64,000 bases of DNA from Pseudomonas sp. GM18 (GCF_000282195.1 NZ_AKJT01000005.1:1-64000); one strand, 5' to 3'; shown: positions 36,731 through 46,911, counted from the stretch's first letter. The notes: generated from the sequence alone by a model not told the origin. Numbers and translations: made by a program.

Positions 36731-37614
36731 TTGCAGCGTATTCGGCGGCCAGCCAGGCCCGCGTCAATGCAGCACTGGAAACCCTGTTCAACCCGCCGAG
36801 CCCTGAGCTCGCACGCCTCTATGAAGCCATGCGCTACAGCGTGATGAATGGCGGCAAGCGCGTGCGTCCGCTGCTGGCCTACGCCGCGTGTGAAGCGCTG
36901 GGCGGCAAGGCCGAGCAAGCCAACGGCGCCGCCTGTGCGGTTGAGCTGATCCATGCCTATTCGCTGGTGCATGACGATTTGCCAGCCATGGACGATGACG
37001 ATCTGCGTCGCGGCCAGCCAACCACCCACAAGAAATTCGACGAAGCCTGCGCGATTCTCGCCGGCGACGGCTTGCAAAGCCTGGCCTTCAGCGCCCTGCT
37101 CGATCCGCGCCTGAGTGCATCAGACGCCGAAACCCGTCTGCAGATGGTCAGCGCCCTCGCGCTGGCGGCAGGCCCGGCGGGCATGGTCGGCGGGCAAGCC
37201 ATCGATCTTGGCTCGGTGGGCCTGAAGCTCGATCAAAAAGCCCTTGAATACATGCATCGGCACAAGACCGGCGCGTTGATCGAAGTCAGCGTCAAACTCG
37301 GCGCCTTGGCCAGTGGCCAGGCCGAGAGGGACGAACTGAAGTCGCTGCAGAGTTATGCACAGGCCATCGGCCTGGCCTTTCAGGTCCAGGACGACATTCT
37401 CGACGTCGAAAGTGACACCGCCACCCTCGGCAAACGCCAGGGCGCCGACATCGCCCGGGACAAGCCGACCTACCCGGCCCTGCTCGGTCTCGATGCGGCC
37501 AAGGCCTACGCTCTGGAACTGCGCGACCAGGCCCTGCACGCGCTGCGACCGTTTGACGCGGCGGCCGAGCCGTTGCGCGACCTGGCCCGGTATATCGTTG
37601 ACCGCCGCAACTGA
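36727..37614 (+). CDS. ispA: Farnesyl diphosphate synthase
   Basis: The 295-residue prenyltransferase condenses dimethylallyl and isopentenyl diphosphates to farnesyl diphosphate in the cytoplasm. The first aspartate-rich motif is [15 protein letters not shown] and the second is [10 protein letters not shown]. The N-terminal GGKRVRPLL segment binds isopentenyl diphosphate. It overlaps xseB by 4 bp and precedes dxs, so precursor supply and chain elongation are co-located. Confidence 0.97.
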   Translation: MIAAYSAASQARVNAALETLFNPPSPELARLYEAMRYSVMNGGKRVRPLLAYAACEALGGKAEQANGAACAVELIHAYSLVHDDLPAMDDDDLRRGQPTTHKKFDEACAILAGDGLQSLAFSALLDPRLSASDAETRLQMVSALALAAGPAGMVGGQAIDLGSVGLKLDQKALEYMHRHKTGALIEVSVKLGALASGQAERDELKSLQSYAQAIGLAFQVQDDILDVESDTATLGKRQGADIARDKPTYPALLGLDAAKAYALELRDQALHALRPFDAAAEPLRDLARYIVDRRN

Positions 37615-37705
37615 CGGCGTATCCGCCAAAAAAGACCAACGCGTGGGCAGGGGGCGATGCATCAGGTAAACTGCCGCATCTTTTATACCTATAACGATTC
37701 GCCTG

Positions 37706-39604
37706 ATGCCCACGACGTTTCATGAGATTCCCCGTAAGCGCCCGACCACGCCCCTGCTCGACCGTGCCAACACGCCGGACGGCCTGCGCCGGTTAGGCGA
37801 AGCCGAGCTGGAAACCCTGGCTGATGAGTTGCGCCTGGAATTGCTCTACACGGTCGGCCAGACCGGTGGGCATTTCGGTGCCGGCTTGGGCGTGATCGAG
37901 CTGACCATCGCGTTGCATTACGTTTTCGACACCCCGGACGACCGGCTGGTGTGGGACGTGGGTCATCAAGCCTATCCGCACAAAATCCTCACCGGCCGTC
38001 GCGCGCGCATGAGCACCCTGCGCCAGAAGGACGGCATCGCGGCCTTCCCGCGCCGCGCCGAGAGCGAGTACGACACCTTTGGCGTCGGCCACTCCAGCAC
38101 CTCGATCAGCGCAGCGCTGGGCATGGCGATTGCCGCCCGCCTGCAGCACAGTGATCGCAAGGCGATCGCAGTGATCGGCGACGGCGCACTGACCGCCGGC
38201 ATGGCCTTCGAGGCGCTGAACCACGCGCCGGAAGTGGACGCCAACATGCTGGTGATCCTCAACGACAACGACATGTCGATCTCGCGCAACGTCGGCGGGC
38301 TGTCGAACTATCTGGCGAAAATCCTTTCCAGCCGCACTTACGCGAGCATGCGCGAAGGCAGCAAAAAGGTCCTGTCGCGCCTGCCCGGCGCCTGGGAAAT
38401 CGCCCGTCGCACCGAGGAATACGCAAAAGGCATGCTGGTCCCTGGCACGCTGTTCGAAGAGCTGGGCTGGAACTACATCGGCCCGATCGATGGCCACGAC
38501 CTGCCGACCCTGATCGCCACCCTGCGCAATATGCGCGATCTGAAAGGCCCGCAATTCCTGCACGTGGTCACCAAGAAAGGCAAAGGCTTCGCCCCGGCGG
38601 AAGTCGACCCGATCGGTTACCACGCCATCACCAAACTCGAACCGCTGGACGCTCCGGCCGCTGCGCCGAAAAAAGCCAGCGGGCCGAAATATTCCGGTGT
38701 GTTTGGTGAGTGGCTGTGCGACATGGCGGCGGCCGATCCGCGCCTGGTCGGGATCACTCCGGCGATGAAGGAAGGCTCCGACCTGGTGGCCTTCAGTGAA
38801 CGCTTCCCGACGCGCTATTTCGACGTGGCGATTGCCGAGCAACACGCCGTGACCCTGGCAGCCGGCATGGCCTGCGAAGGTGCGAAACCGGTGGTGGCGA
38901 TCTATTCGACCTTCCTGCAACGCGGTTACGACCAGCTGATCCATGACGTCGCGGTGCAAAACCTCGACGTGCTGTTCGCCATTGACCGCGCCGGTCTGGT
39001 GGGCGAAGACGGCCCGACGCACGCGGGCAGCTTTGACCTGTCGTTCCTGCGTTGCATCCCCGGCATGCTGGTGATGACCCCGAGCGACGAAAACGAACTG
39101 CGCAAAATGCTCAGCACCGGCCATCTGTACAATGGCCCGGCGGCGGTGCGTTACCCGCGCGGCACCGGCCCGAATGCGCCGATCGCGAAAGACCTCGAAC
39201 CGATTGAAATCGGCAAGGGTGTGGTTCGCCGCCAGGGCAGCACAGTCGCCCTGCTGGTGTTCGGCGTGCAACTGGCCGAGGCACTGAAAGTCGCCGAGAA
39301 GCTGGATGCGACAGTCGTCGACATGCGTTTCGTCAAACCGCTCGACGAAGCACTGGTTCGCGAAATCGCCGGCAGCCACGAGTTGCTGGTGACCATCGAA
39401 GAGAACGCGATCATGGGCGGCGCCGGTGGCGCGGTCAGCGAGTTCCTCGCCCGCGAAAACATCCTCAAGTCGGTGCTGCACCTGGGCTTGCCGGACATCT
39501 ACGTCGAGCACGCCAAGCCTGCGCAAATGCTCGCCGAATGCGGGCTGGATGAAGCCGGGATCGAAGAAGCGGTGCGTCAGCGCCTGCAACTGCTGAATAT
39601 CTGA
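37706..39604 (+). CDS. dxs: 1-deoxy-D-xylulose-5-phosphate synthase
   Basis: The 632-residue thiamin diphosphate enzyme joins pyruvate and glyceraldehyde 3-phosphate. The product feeds isoprenoids (MEP pathway), thiamin and pyridoxal. The cofactor motif runs from [15 protein letters not shown] to LNDNDMSIS, and the transketolase-type pyrimidine domain shows [17 protein letters not shown]. Length matches the family (about 620). It is 91 bp downstream of ispA, with a perfect terminator hairpin after it. Confidence 0.98.
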   Translation: MPTTFHEIPRKRPTTPLLDRANTPDGLRRLGEAELETLADELRLELLYTVGQTGGHFGAGLGVIELTIALHYVFDTPDDRLVWDVGHQAYPHKILTGRRARMSTLRQKDGIAAFPRRAESEYDTFGVGHSSTSISAALGMAIAARLQHSDRKAIAVIGDGALTAGMAFEALNHAPEVDANMLVILNDNDMSISRNVGGLSNYLAKILSSRTYASMREGSKKVLSRLPGAWEIARRTEEYAKGMLVPGTLFEELGWNYIGPIDGHDLPTLIATLRNMRDLKGPQFLHVVTKKGKGFAPAEVDPIGYHAITKLEPLDAPAAAPKKASGPKYSGVFGEWLCDMAAADPRLVGITPAMKEGSDLVAFSERFPTRYFDVAIAEQHAVTLAAGMACEGAKPVVAIYSTFLQRGYDQLIHDVAVQNLDVLFAIDRAGLVGEDGPTHAGSFDLSFLRCIPGMLVMTPSDENELRKMLSTGHLYNGPAAVRYPRGTGPNAPIAKDLEPIEIGKGVVRRQGSTVALLVFGVQLAEALKVAEKLDATVVDMRFVKPLDEALVREIAGSHELLVTIEENAIMGGAGGAVSEFLARENILKSVLHLGLPDIYVEHAKPAQMLAECGLDEAGIEEAVRQRLQLLNI

Positions 39605-39626
39605 TCCTCTGGCTACATGCAAAACT

Positions 39627-39658
39627 CTGTGGCGAGGGAGCTTGCTCCCTCGCCACAG
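39627..39658. terminator. Bidirectional hairpin between dxs and btuF
   Basis: A perfect 15 bp stem, CTGTGGCGAGGGAGC and GCTCCCTCGCCACAG, has only TT between the arms. It sits between convergent genes. The sequence is of a kind repeated across Pseudomonas genomes (compare 63271-63298), and T-tracts are absent. Confidence 0.8.
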
Positions 39659-39659
39659 G

Positions 39660-40460
39660 TTAGAGGTCAGGCGCAATCAACTGGCAGAGCTTGGCCGTCG
39701 CTTCGATCATCTGCCCACTCGGCCGTTCCAGGCCTTTATCCGCTACCAGCAGCAATTGCCCCTGCGCCACCGCCGTCACCTGGGGCCAGGCCTTCCACGC
39801 ATCGAGCTGCGCCTGATCGCTGGCCAGAATTACCTCGGGATTACGCTGCAACACCGCCTCCACACTGACCTGCGGTGCAGGCTGCGGCAGGTCGGCAAAC
39901 ACATTGCGCGCCCCGCAAACCTGTAGCGCATCACTGATGATCTGCCCTCCGCCCACGGTGTACAGCGGCCGATCCCAGACTTGATAAAACACCCGCAACG
40001 GCTTGTCCCTTCGATAGCGCTGGCGCAGGGAATCGAGTCGCTGACGCAGGTTTTCGGCCAATGAAACGCCCCGCTCCGGCCTTCCGAGCTGTGCAGCGAT
40101 CACTTCAATCTGGGAGGTAAGTTGTTCGAGGTTGTGAGGTTCGGCGACATAGGTGGGAATGTTCAGCCGTTTGAGCTGTTCACGCTGAGCTGGCCCCACA
40201 CTGCCTGGCCAGAGCAGCAACAAATCGGGTTTGAGGCTGAGCAACCGTTCGATGTCCAACTGACCGTAGCGGCCCACCGAAGGAATGTCTTTGAGCTCGG
40301 CAGGACGCTCACCGGCATCCAGCACACCGACCAGCAGGTCCGCAGAACCCAGTTCAATGACGATTTCAGAAAGCGACGGTGCCAGGCTGACAACCCGCTC
40401 GGCTGCAGCCGCCGGGCCACTGACGACCAGCAACAGGACTGCCAGCCAGACGCAGCGCAT
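39660..40460 (-). CDS. btuF: Periplasmic cobalamin-binding protein, BtuF family
   Basis: The 266-residue protein has a signal peptide (LAVLLLVVSGPAAAA) and the two-lobe fold of class III solute-binding proteins (RVVSLAPSLSEIVIELG at the start, KPDLLLLWPGSV later). It would deliver vitamin B12 or a related corrinoid to an ABC importer. The BtuCD genes are not here. B12 is the cofactor of EutBC in the same window. The start codon shares one base with the preceding stop, so it is coupled to the small membrane protein gene. Confidence 0.85.
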   Translation of the reverse strand: MRCVWLAVLLLVVSGPAAAAERVVSLAPSLSEIVIELGSADLLVGVLDAGERPAELKDIPSVGRYGQLDIERLLSLKPDLLLLWPGSVGPAQREQLKRLNIPTYVAEPHNLEQLTSQIEVIAAQLGRPERGVSLAENLRQRLDSLRQRYRRDKPLRVFYQVWDRPLYTVGGGQIISDALQVCGARNVFADLPQPAPQVSVEAVLQRNPEVILASDQAQLDAWKAWPQVTAVAQGQLLLVADKGLERPSGQMIEATAKLCQLIAPDL

Positions 40461-40879
40461 CAGCCGAGTTGACGCGGGATACGGTAGAGGTAGAACAGCA
40501 CCGCCGTCGACAACGCCAGCAGCATCAGCGGCACGGCTTCCAGACCAACGAAGACTGCCAGTGCGCCGATCCAGGCGGGCAGGCCGGCGACCAGAAACGC
40601 AGAACGGCGTTTCGCGGCCAGGGCGATCCAGGCGGCGGGTTCTTCAGGGGTATCGAGGGCTTTTTGGGTCGCGATCAGCGCATGTTTGTAACCGCCAAAG
40701 AACTTCAGGCTGACAAACATCGACGCCACACCGGCAATGAAAAACGGCATGGCCAGCACCGGCAGAATCGCCTCGCTTTGGCCGAATAAGCCATTGACCA
40801 CGAACAGCGGCAGCAAGGCCAACGCCAGATATTGCCACCAGTTGACGGCCAGTCGTCGCCGTACCTGACCGCGGGTCAC
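40460..40879 (-). CDS. Small inner-membrane protein of unknown function
   Basis: The 139-residue protein has four hydrophobic segments and no motif I recognise. It starts at a GTG whose GTGA overlaps the ribA stop, and its own stop overlaps the btuF start. This tight ribA-orf-btuF arrangement is conserved, from memory, in P. aeruginosa (PA4047-PA4045). A role in cofactor uptake is possible but not shown. Confidence 0.75.
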   Translation of the reverse strand: MTRGQVRRRLAVNWWQYLALALLPLFVVNGLFGQSEAILPVLAMPFFIAGVASMFVSLKFFGGYKHALIATQKALDTPEEPAAWIALAAKRRSAFLVAGLPAWIGALAVFVGLEAVPLMLLALSTAVLFYLYRIPRQLG

Positions 40880-41493
40880 GCCCGGTCAACCTCGCCCTGA
40901 TGCTCGTTGCCCATCATGTGGTCGAGCTTGCTGGCCTTGGTGGCCAGGTAGAGTTTGTTGTGCGGGTTGTGCCCGGTGTGCAACGGCACGCGCTCGGCAA
41001 CCACGATGCCCATGTCGGTCAAGGCTTTGACCTTGCGTGGGTTGTTGGTCATCAGACGCAGGGACTTCACGCCCAGGTGCTCCAGCATCGGCAGGCACAT
41101 GGCGTAGTCGCGCTGGTCGGCGGCGAAGCCCAGACGTTCGTTGGCTTCAACGGTGTCAGCACCGCCGTCCTGCAATTCATAGGCGCGGATCTTGTTCAGC
41201 AGGCCAATGCCGCGACCTTCCTGACGCAAGTAGAGCAACACGCCACGGCCTTCACGGGCGATCGCCTGCAACGCCGCCTCGAGTTGCGAACCGCAGTCGC
41301 AACGCTGGCTGAACAAGGCATCGCCGGTCAGGCATTCGGAGTGCAACCGGCCGAGTACCGGAGCACCGTCGGCGATCTCACCCAGGCTTAGCACCACGTG
41401 CTCGCGCCCGTTTTCTTCATCGAGAAAGCCGTGCATGGTGAATTGCGCAAAAGGCGTTGGCAGCTTGGAAGCGGCGACAAAAACGACAGGCAC
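40876..41493 (-). CDS. ribA: GTP cyclohydrolase II
   Basis: The 205-residue enzyme opens GTP to the first riboflavin intermediate. The zinc-binding motif is intact: [20 protein letters not shown], with three cysteines, and [10 protein letters not shown] follows. Length equals E. coli RibA. It is needed because the RibBA protein at 45079-46170 has a degenerate cyclohydrolase domain. It leads the ribA-membrane protein-btuF group. Confidence 0.97.
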   Translation of the reverse strand: MPVVFVAASKLPTPFAQFTMHGFLDEENGREHVVLSLGEIADGAPVLGRLHSECLTGDALFSQRCDCGSQLEAALQAIAREGRGVLLYLRQEGRGIGLLNKIRAYELQDGGADTVEANERLGFAADQRDYAMCLPMLEHLGVKSLRLMTNNPRKVKALTDMGIVVAERVPLHTGHNPHNKLYLATKASKLDHMMGNEHQGEVDRA

Positions 41494-41626
41494 CGGTGTG
41501 CTCCTGATCTATAAGTACTGAAGATTCGCAGAGGCGGCATTGTAACAGCACGTTCCTGCAGACGCTTAGGCTGAATTATCGGCTATAACGATCAAAAAGT
41601 TTGATCACACGATGGCATTACACGAC

Positions 41627-41764
41627 CTTGTAGCAGCTGGCGAAGCCTGCGTTCGGCTGCGCAGCAGTCGTAAAACCTGTCGCCCCGATCAATCTGACAC
41701 TATGCCGCTACCTGAATTTACGACGGCTTCGCCGCCGAACGCAGGCTTCGCCAGCTGCTACAAG
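41627..41764. repeat. REPIN with 31 bp perfect arms
   Basis: The arms at 41627-41657 and 41734-41764 are perfect complements (31 bp, starting CTTGTAGCAGCTGGCGAAGC). The inner part holds head-to-head REP cores (GCTGCGCAGCAGTCGTAAAA and TTTACGACGGCTTCGC). It fills most of the 279 bp gap between ribA and the solute-binding protein. The long perfect arms suggest a recent or actively maintained copy. Confidence 0.92.
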
Positions 41765-41772
41765 GATTGCAT

Positions 41773-42507
41773 TCATTTCGACCCGAACGGATAAGGTTGC
41801 TTCCAGCGCTCGAAAATCGGTTTCAGCCGGCCGCTTTTTACCAGCAATGCCATGCGCTGATCGAACAGCGCCATCAACTGGCGGGCCCGGGGCGTATCAG
41901 CGAAGCACAGGTACAGCGGCAAATCCGCGATGTGCGTGCGACGAAACTGCGACGGGGCCTTGGCTCGGCTGACGATGTCATCGATTTCGGTCAGCGCGTC
42001 GATGTAGTAGTCGACGTGGTTGTGGGTCAGCATCGGCAGAATCCCGGTACGCCGCGCGACTTCGTTATAGCGCTGCACGTTGGGCAGGTAAGCCTGGTAC
42101 TTGTAGCCGCGCACCCAGGCCAATCGATAATTGCCCAGATTTTCCGGGGTCGGCGCCGGATTGGTGGCCAGGCCCAGCGCATAGACCGGATCGGTATCGA
42201 AACTCCAGTGCGGATAGAGCACGTCGCTGACTTCATCCCGATAGGCACCGACACACGCGTCCACTTCGCCACGCTGTGCCAGGCCCGTGGCGCGTGTATA
42301 CGGTTCGATTCGAATATCCAGTTTAACGCCCGCCGGCTCGAACACTTCCCGCAACACGTCCCAGCCCAAACCACGGCCATCGGCGGCGGTAAAGTTTTCC
42401 CACGCTTCGCTGGCCAGGTGAATCACGGACGGCGTCGTCGGTGCATCGCCCGCCTGGGCGAACGAGCAAAACGTCGAGAAAACCATCACCATCAACCAGC
42501 GAGCCAT
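41773..42507 (-). CDS. Periplasmic solute-binding protein, SBP_bac_3 type
   Basis: The 244-residue protein has a signal peptide (LMVMVFSTFCSFAQA) and a family 3 solute-binding fold (GLGWDVLREVFEPAGV; later YRLAWVRGYKYQAYLP). Such proteins bind amino acids or similar small molecules. No transporter genes accompany it, so it may be an orphan sensor or enzyme-like binding protein. The start at 42507 follows AGTCGAGGACGAAAG. It is the last gene of the minus-strand run that begins at nrdR. Confidence 0.82.
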   Translation of the reverse strand: MARWLMVMVFSTFCSFAQAGDAPTTPSVIHLASEAWENFTAADGRGLGWDVLREVFEPAGVKLDIRIEPYTRATGLAQRGEVDACVGAYRDEVSDVLYPHWSFDTDPVYALGLATNPAPTPENLGNYRLAWVRGYKYQAYLPNVQRYNEVARRTGILPMLTHNHVDYYIDALTEIDDIVSRAKAPSQFRRTHIADLPLYLCFADTPRARQLMALFDQRMALLVKSGRLKPIFERWKQPYPFGSK

Positions 42508-42529
42508 CTTTCGTCCTCGACTGCAGCCT

Positions 42530-43024
42530 TCAGGCGAAAAGCCAAACCAGCCCTTGCATCGCCAACCACGCGAACACCCCGGCCAGCACGTCGTCGAGCA
42601 TGATCCCGACGCCACCGTGCACATGCCGGTCGATCCAGCGAATCGGCCACGGCTTGAGGATGTCGAAGAAACGGAACATCAGGAACCCCGCCAGCAACCA
42701 ATACCAACCTTCCGGCACCAGCCACAGGGTGATCCACATGCCGACCATTTCGTCCCAGACGATGCCTTCGTGGTCGTGTACGCGCAAATCGTCGGCAACC
42801 TTGCCGCACAGCCAGAAGCCGAACAGCATGGTGATGCCGAGCATCAGCCAGTAGCCCCAGTCGGGCAGCATCTGCCACAACGGAATAAAGGGTAACGCCA
42901 CTAACGAACCCCAGGTGCCCGGCGCTTTTGGCAGGGTGCCCGAGCCGAAGCCGAACGCCAGGAAATGCCACGGATTGCGCCAGACCGACGGCGGCGACGG
43001 GACCTGTTTGGGATGATCTGTCAC
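42530..43024 (-). CDS. pgpA: Phosphatidylglycerophosphatase A
   Basis: The 164-residue inner-membrane enzyme removes the phosphate from phosphatidylglycerol phosphate. The FGSGTLPKAPGTWGSLVALP segment and the acidic VHDHEGIVWDEMVGMW segment, carrying metal ligands, are typical. The GTG start overlaps the thiL stop (GTGA). The nusB-thiL-pgpA order is conserved in gammaproteobacteria. Confidence 0.95.
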   Translation of the reverse strand: MTDHPKQVPSPPSVWRNPWHFLAFGFGSGTLPKAPGTWGSLVALPFIPLWQMLPDWGYWLMLGITMLFGFWLCGKVADDLRVHDHEGIVWDEMVGMWITLWLVPEGWYWLLAGFLMFRFFDILKPWPIRWIDRHVHGGVGIMLDDVLAGVFAWLAMQGLVWLFA

Positions 43025-43986
43025 GGTGTCTCCCGAAAATGTTGGTAACCCCGGATTGACGGGGTGATGTCGTGTCCGTCGGCGTCCAGCAGAATCACGC
43101 CCTGCCCTGCAACAACCTGCCCGAGCACATGGATCGGCCAGCCGTCCGCCAGCAACGATGGCAGCTCGGCGGGCGGCAAGGTGAAGGCCAGCACGTAATC
43201 GTCACCCCCGCTCAGGGCGGCTTGCTCAGCATCGGATTGACCGAGGAAAGCCAGCAGCGCCTTCGACAACGGCAGCCTGCTGCGCTCTACCTGAATCCCG
43301 ACTTTCGATGCCAGGGCAATATGCCCGCAGTCGGCGAGCAAGCCATCGGAGATATCCAGCGCCGCGGTGGCCCTGCCACGCAACGCCTGGCCCAACGCCA
43401 GTTGCGGTTGTGGCGACCAGTAATGGGCCAGCAATGGCTCGGCGATGGCCGCGTCCGCTGTTCGTTGGCCGAGCACCAGCGGCAATGCGCCCGCGCCGTT
43501 ACCCAGTTCACCGCCCACACACAGTAAATCGCCTGCCCGTGCGCCGCTGCGGGTCAACGCCAGACCGGTCGGCACTCGGCCGAATACCGTCATGGTCAGG
43601 CTCAACGGCCCGCGAGTGGTATCGCCGCCCACCAGTGCCACGCGGCAATTCTGCGCCATGAGGTTCAATCCACGGGCGAACGCTCCCAGCCAATCGGAAT
43701 TCTCCGTCGGCAAGGTCAAGGCAAGGGTAAAGGCAACGGGGGTGGCGCCCATGGCGGCCAGGTCACTGACGGCCACGGCCAGCGAGCGCTGACCGAGCAG
43801 AAACGGATCGCAGGGGTCGGCGAAATGCACACCGGCCACCAGCGTATCGGTGGAAATCGCCAACTGCTCCCCGGGAGGAACAGCCAGCAAGGCGCAGTCG
43901 TCACCGATCCCGAGGGCAACGCCTTCGCCGCCCTGCGCACAAGGCGCGGCGGCGAAGAAGTTGCGGATCAGCTCAAACTCGCCCAT
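43021..43986 (-). CDS. thiL: Thiamin-monophosphate kinase
   Basis: The 321-residue ATP-dependent kinase makes thiamin diphosphate, the cofactor of Dxs. The N-terminal MGEFELIRNFF and GIGDDCALL segments and the STDTLVAGVHF segment carry the Mg-binding aspartates. I use the ATG at 43986; an earlier in-frame codon lies close to the nusB stop. It follows nusB by 27 bp. Confidence 0.96.
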   Translation of the reverse strand: MGEFELIRNFFAAAPCAQGGEGVALGIGDDCALLAVPPGEQLAISTDTLVAGVHFADPCDPFLLGQRSLAVAVSDLAAMGATPVAFTLALTLPTENSDWLGAFARGLNLMAQNCRVALVGGDTTRGPLSLTMTVFGRVPTGLALTRSGARAGDLLCVGGELGNGAGALPLVLGQRTADAAIAEPLLAHYWSPQPQLALGQALRGRATAALDISDGLLADCGHIALASKVGIQVERSRLPLSKALLAFLGQSDAEQAALSGGDDYVLAFTLPPAELPSLLADGWPIHVLGQVVAGQGVILLDADGHDITPSIRGYQHFRETP

Positions 43987-44013
43987 GGCTGAGACAAAGT
44001 GCTCAAGCGCCAA

Positions 44014-44514
44014 TCAGCGCTTGAACGCCTTCACTTCAGCTTCACGCAGACGCGGGGCCAGCTTGTCGAGCACACCGTTGACGAACTTGTGGCCGTCGGT
44101 GGAACCGAAGACCTTGGCCAGTTCGATACCTTCGTTGATCACAACGCGGTATGGCACGTCGACACGCTTGAGCAGTTCCCAGGTGGACAGGCGCAGAACG
44201 GCCAGTTCAACCGGGTCCAGCTCTTCGATGGTCAAGTCCAGGCAAGGCTTGAGCGCGGTGTCGATCTCGGTCTTGAACTGCGGAACCCCGTGCAGGATTT
44301 CGCGGAAGTACGCGCCATCGACATCGGTAAAATCGTTATCGACCCGGAACTGCGCTTCGATCTCGTTCAGCGACTGCTTGGCCATATGCCATTGGTACAG
44401 CGCCTGAGTCGCGAGCTGACGGGCTTCGCGACGCTTGGCGCTTTTCGATGGCTTGCCGGCATCCGCAGGCTTTGGATCGCGCGGGTTGAAACGATCGCTA
44501 TCGTCGCTAATCAC
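44014..44514 (-). CDS. nusB: Transcription antitermination protein NusB
   Basis: The 166-residue RNA-binding protein pairs with NusE (S10) at boxA during rRNA transcription. It has the helical NusB fold with [13 protein letters not shown] and [20 protein letters not shown]. It starts at a GTG overlapping the ribH stop (GTGA). Confidence 0.96.
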   Translation of the reverse strand: MISDDSDRFNPRDPKPADAGKPSKSAKRREARQLATQALYQWHMAKQSLNEIEAQFRVDNDFTDVDGAYFREILHGVPQFKTEIDTALKPCLDLTIEELDPVELAVLRLSTWELLKRVDVPYRVVINEGIELAKVFGSTDGHKFVNGVLDKLAPRLREAEVKAFKR

Positions 44515-44987
44515 TTGGCCTCCAACTGCGCCAGCAGGCTGACCATTTCCAGAGCGGACAGGGCAGCTTCAGCACCTTTGTTCCCGGCCTTGGTGCCGGA
44601 ACGTTCGATGGCTTGCTCGATGGAATCAACGGTCAGTACGCCGAAAGCGACCGGTACGCCGAACTCCATGGACACCTGGGCCAGGCCCTTGGTGCACTCG
44701 CCAGCCACGTATTCGAAGTGCGGAGTACCGCCACGAATGACCGCGCCCAGGGCGATGATTGCCGCGAACTCGCCCTTCTGAGCAACTTTCTGCGCAACCA
44801 GCGGGATTTCGAAGGCGCCAGGCGCACGGATGATGGTGATGTCGCTTTCGCTCACGCCATGGCGAACCAGGGCATCAACTGCACCGCTGACCAGGCTTTC
44901 AACCACGAAGCTGTTGAAACGGCCCACTACCAGAGCGTAGCGGCCTTTAGGGGCGATGAAGGTACCTTCGATGGTCTTCAGGGTCAT
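44511..44987 (-). CDS. ribH: 6,7-dimethyl-8-ribityllumazine synthase
   Basis: The 158-residue enzyme joins the ribityl-uracil amine with dihydroxybutanone phosphate; it forms large shells. Conserved segments are [32 protein letters not shown] and [17 protein letters not shown]. It is preceded by a 91 bp gap with a hairpin at 45010-45032, and coupled to nusB by overlap. Confidence 0.97.
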   Translation of the reverse strand: MTLKTIEGTFIAPKGRYALVVGRFNSFVVESLVSGAVDALVRHGVSESDITIIRAPGAFEIPLVAQKVAQKGEFAAIIALGAVIRGGTPHFEYVAGECTKGLAQVSMEFGVPVAFGVLTVDSIEQAIERSGTKAGNKGAEAALSALEMVSLLAQLEAK

Positions 44988-45009
44988 TCGTTAGATCTCT
45001 TAAAGAGCC

Positions 45010-45032
45010 GGGACGCGTTTTCTACGCGTCCC
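45010..45032 (-). promoter_or_regulatory. Hairpin between ribBA and ribH
   Basis: GGGACGCGT and ACGCGTCCC form a 9 bp stem with a 5 nt loop in the only sizable gap of the rib run. There is no T-tract in the direction of transcription. It may protect or attenuate the message. It is not an FMN riboswitch. Confidence 0.55.
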
Positions 45033-45078
45033 TCAGTGATGTGTTAGCCGCGAATCAAGGACTGGAAACAACCGGTCA

Positions 45079-46170
45079 TTATTCGGAGGGCACGTATTCT
45101 ACAACTTCCAGATCGAAACCGGATATCGCATTAAATTTCATCGGCGCAGACATCAGGCGCATTTTACGCACGCCCAGGTCCCGAAGGATCTGCGAACCGG
45201 CACCCACAGTGCTGTAGGTGGTCGGCTTTTTCACCGCCAGGTGGTCGGCGGTTTCGCGGATGTGCGCCAGCAACACGTCGCCATCGAGCGGGTGACCGAG
45301 CAACAGCACCACGCCGCTGCCAGCCTCGGCAACCGCGGCCATGGCGGCGCGCAGGCTCCAGCGGCCCGGTTGCTTGACCATCAACAGGTCACGCAGCGGG
45401 TCCATGTTGTGCACCCGAACCAGGGTCGGCTCTTCGGCGCACACGGTGCCCAGGGTCAGGGCCATGTGCACGTCGCCTTCCACCGAATCACGATAGGTCA
45501 CCAGGTTGAACTGGCCCAGTTCGCTGTCCAATGGCTGCTCGGCAATCCGCTGAACGGTACGTTCGTGGATCATCCGGTAGTGAATCAGGTCGGCAATGGT
45601 GCCGATCTTGATGTTGTGCTCGGCGGCAAACGCTTCGAGTTCGGCGCGACGGGACATGGTGCCGTCGTCGTTCATCACTTCGCAGATCACACCGCTCGGC
45701 TCGAAACCGGCCATGCGCGCCAGGTCGCAGGCCGCTTCGGTGTGGCCGGCGCGGGCCAAAGTACCGCCAGCCTGGGCCATCAGCGGAAAGATGTGGCCGG
45801 GGCTGACGATGTCTTCAGCCTTGGCGTCCTTGGCGGCAGCCGCTTGCACGGTGCGCGCACGGTCGGCCGCGGAGATACCGGTGGTCACGCCTTCGGCAGC
45901 TTCGATGGACACGGTGAACTTGGTGCCGAAACCGGAACCGTTGCGTGGCGCCATCAACGGCAGCTTGAGCAGTTCGCAGCGCTCGCGGCTCATCGGCATG
46001 CAGATCAGGCCACGGGCGTGCTTGGCCATGAAGTTGATGTGTTCAGCCTTGCAGCACTCGGCGGCCATGATCAGGTCGCCTTCGTTCTCGCGGTCTTCGT
46101 CATCCATGAGGATGACCATCTTGCCTTGGCGGATGTCTTCAACCAGTTCTTCGATGCTATTGAGCGCCAC
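45079..46170 (-). CDS. ribBA: 3,4-dihydroxybutanone 4-phosphate synthase with degenerate GCHII domain
   Basis: The 363-residue protein has a complete DHBP synthase domain (residues 1-200; MDDEDRENEGDL binds metal; SPGHIFPL and RAGHTEAACDLA follow). The C-terminal cyclohydrolase II-like domain lacks the cysteine zinc motif: the region reads VEGDVHMALTLGTV where true enzymes have GECLTGD...CDCG. It therefore probably makes only the butanone intermediate from ribulose 5-phosphate. The GTG start at 46170 is chosen because GAAGGGGGG lies 6 bases upstream. Confidence 0.93.
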   Translation of the reverse strand: MALNSIEELVEDIRQGKMVILMDDEDRENEGDLIMAAECCKAEHINFMAKHARGLICMPMSRERCELLKLPLMAPRNGSGFGTKFTVSIEAAEGVTTGISAADRARTVQAAAAKDAKAEDIVSPGHIFPLMAQAGGTLARAGHTEAACDLARMAGFEPSGVICEVMNDDGTMSRRAELEAFAAEHNIKIGTIADLIHYRMIHERTVQRIAEQPLDSELGQFNLVTYRDSVEGDVHMALTLGTVCAEEPTLVRVHNMDPLRDLLMVKQPGRWSLRAAMAAVAEAGSGVVLLLGHPLDGDVLLAHIRETADHLAVKKPTTYSTVGAGSQILRDLGVRKMRLMSAPMKFNAISGFDLEVVEYVPSE

Positions 46171-46201
46171 AAGGCACCCCCCTTCTTTCGAAATTTGAGC
46201 T

Positions 46202-46867
46202 TCAGGATTTGAGATAGCCGTTTTGGGCCAGAAAGCTTTCAGTAATGGTGCTGCCACTGGTTGGCTCAGCAGCCTTGTCGCCCAGCAGCAGGCGCTCCAG
46301 GTAACGTGCCAGCAAGTCGACTTCCAGGTTCACCCGGCGACCTGGCTTGTAAGAAGCCATGATGGTTTCGCTCAGGGTGTGCGGAATGATCGTCAGCAGG
46401 AATTCGGCGCCATCGACCGCGTTCACCGTCAGGCTGGTGCCGTCGACGGTGATCGAACCTTTATGGGCGATGTACTTGGCCAGTTCTTTCGGCGCGCGGA
46501 TGCGAAATTCCACCGCGCGGGCATTGTCGGTGCGCGAGACCACTTCGCCGACACCGTCGACGTGACCGCTGACCAAGTGCCCACCGAGACGGGTGGTCGG
46601 GGTCAGGGCTTTTTCCAGGTTGACCGGGCTGCCGCTTTTGAGGTCATTCATGGCGGTGCAGTCGAGGGTTTCGCGACTGACGTCCGCCGCAAAGCCATTG
46701 CCTGGCAGTTCAACCGCCGTCAGGCACACGCCGTTGACGGCAATGCTGTCGCCCAGTTTGACGTCGCTCAGGTCGAGCTTGCCGGTTTCTACGTAAACCC
46801 GCACATCTCCGCCTTTTGGGGTCAATGCACGAATACTGCCGATGGATTCGATGATGCCGGTAAACAT
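46202..46867 (-). CDS. ribE: Riboflavin synthase, alpha chain
   Basis: The 221-residue enzyme dismutates two lumazine molecules to riboflavin. The two lumazine-binding repeats are visible: MFTGIIESIGSI at the start and LVSGHVDGVGEV in the second half, each followed by an S/T-x-x-x-N region. It sits 31 bp ahead of ribBA. The name ribC is also used in E. coli. Confidence 0.96.
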   Translation of the reverse strand: MFTGIIESIGSIRALTPKGGDVRVYVETGKLDLSDVKLGDSIAVNGVCLTAVELPGNGFAADVSRETLDCTAMNDLKSGSPVNLEKALTPTTRLGGHLVSGHVDGVGEVVSRTDNARAVEFRIRAPKELAKYIAHKGSITVDGTSLTVNAVDGAEFLLTIIPHTLSETIMASYKPGRRVNLEVDLLARYLERLLLGDKAAEPTSGSTITESFLAQNGYLKS

Positions 46868-46911
46868 GGAGTCCTCCTCGAGAACAGGGCCTTCTGGGCT
46901 GCAGCCGGGAA

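Noticed and set aside
44988..46201. FMN riboswitch in the riboflavin genes
   Set aside because: The gaps before ribH (91 bp) and ribBA (31 bp) are too short for the RFN element and lack its conserved blocks.
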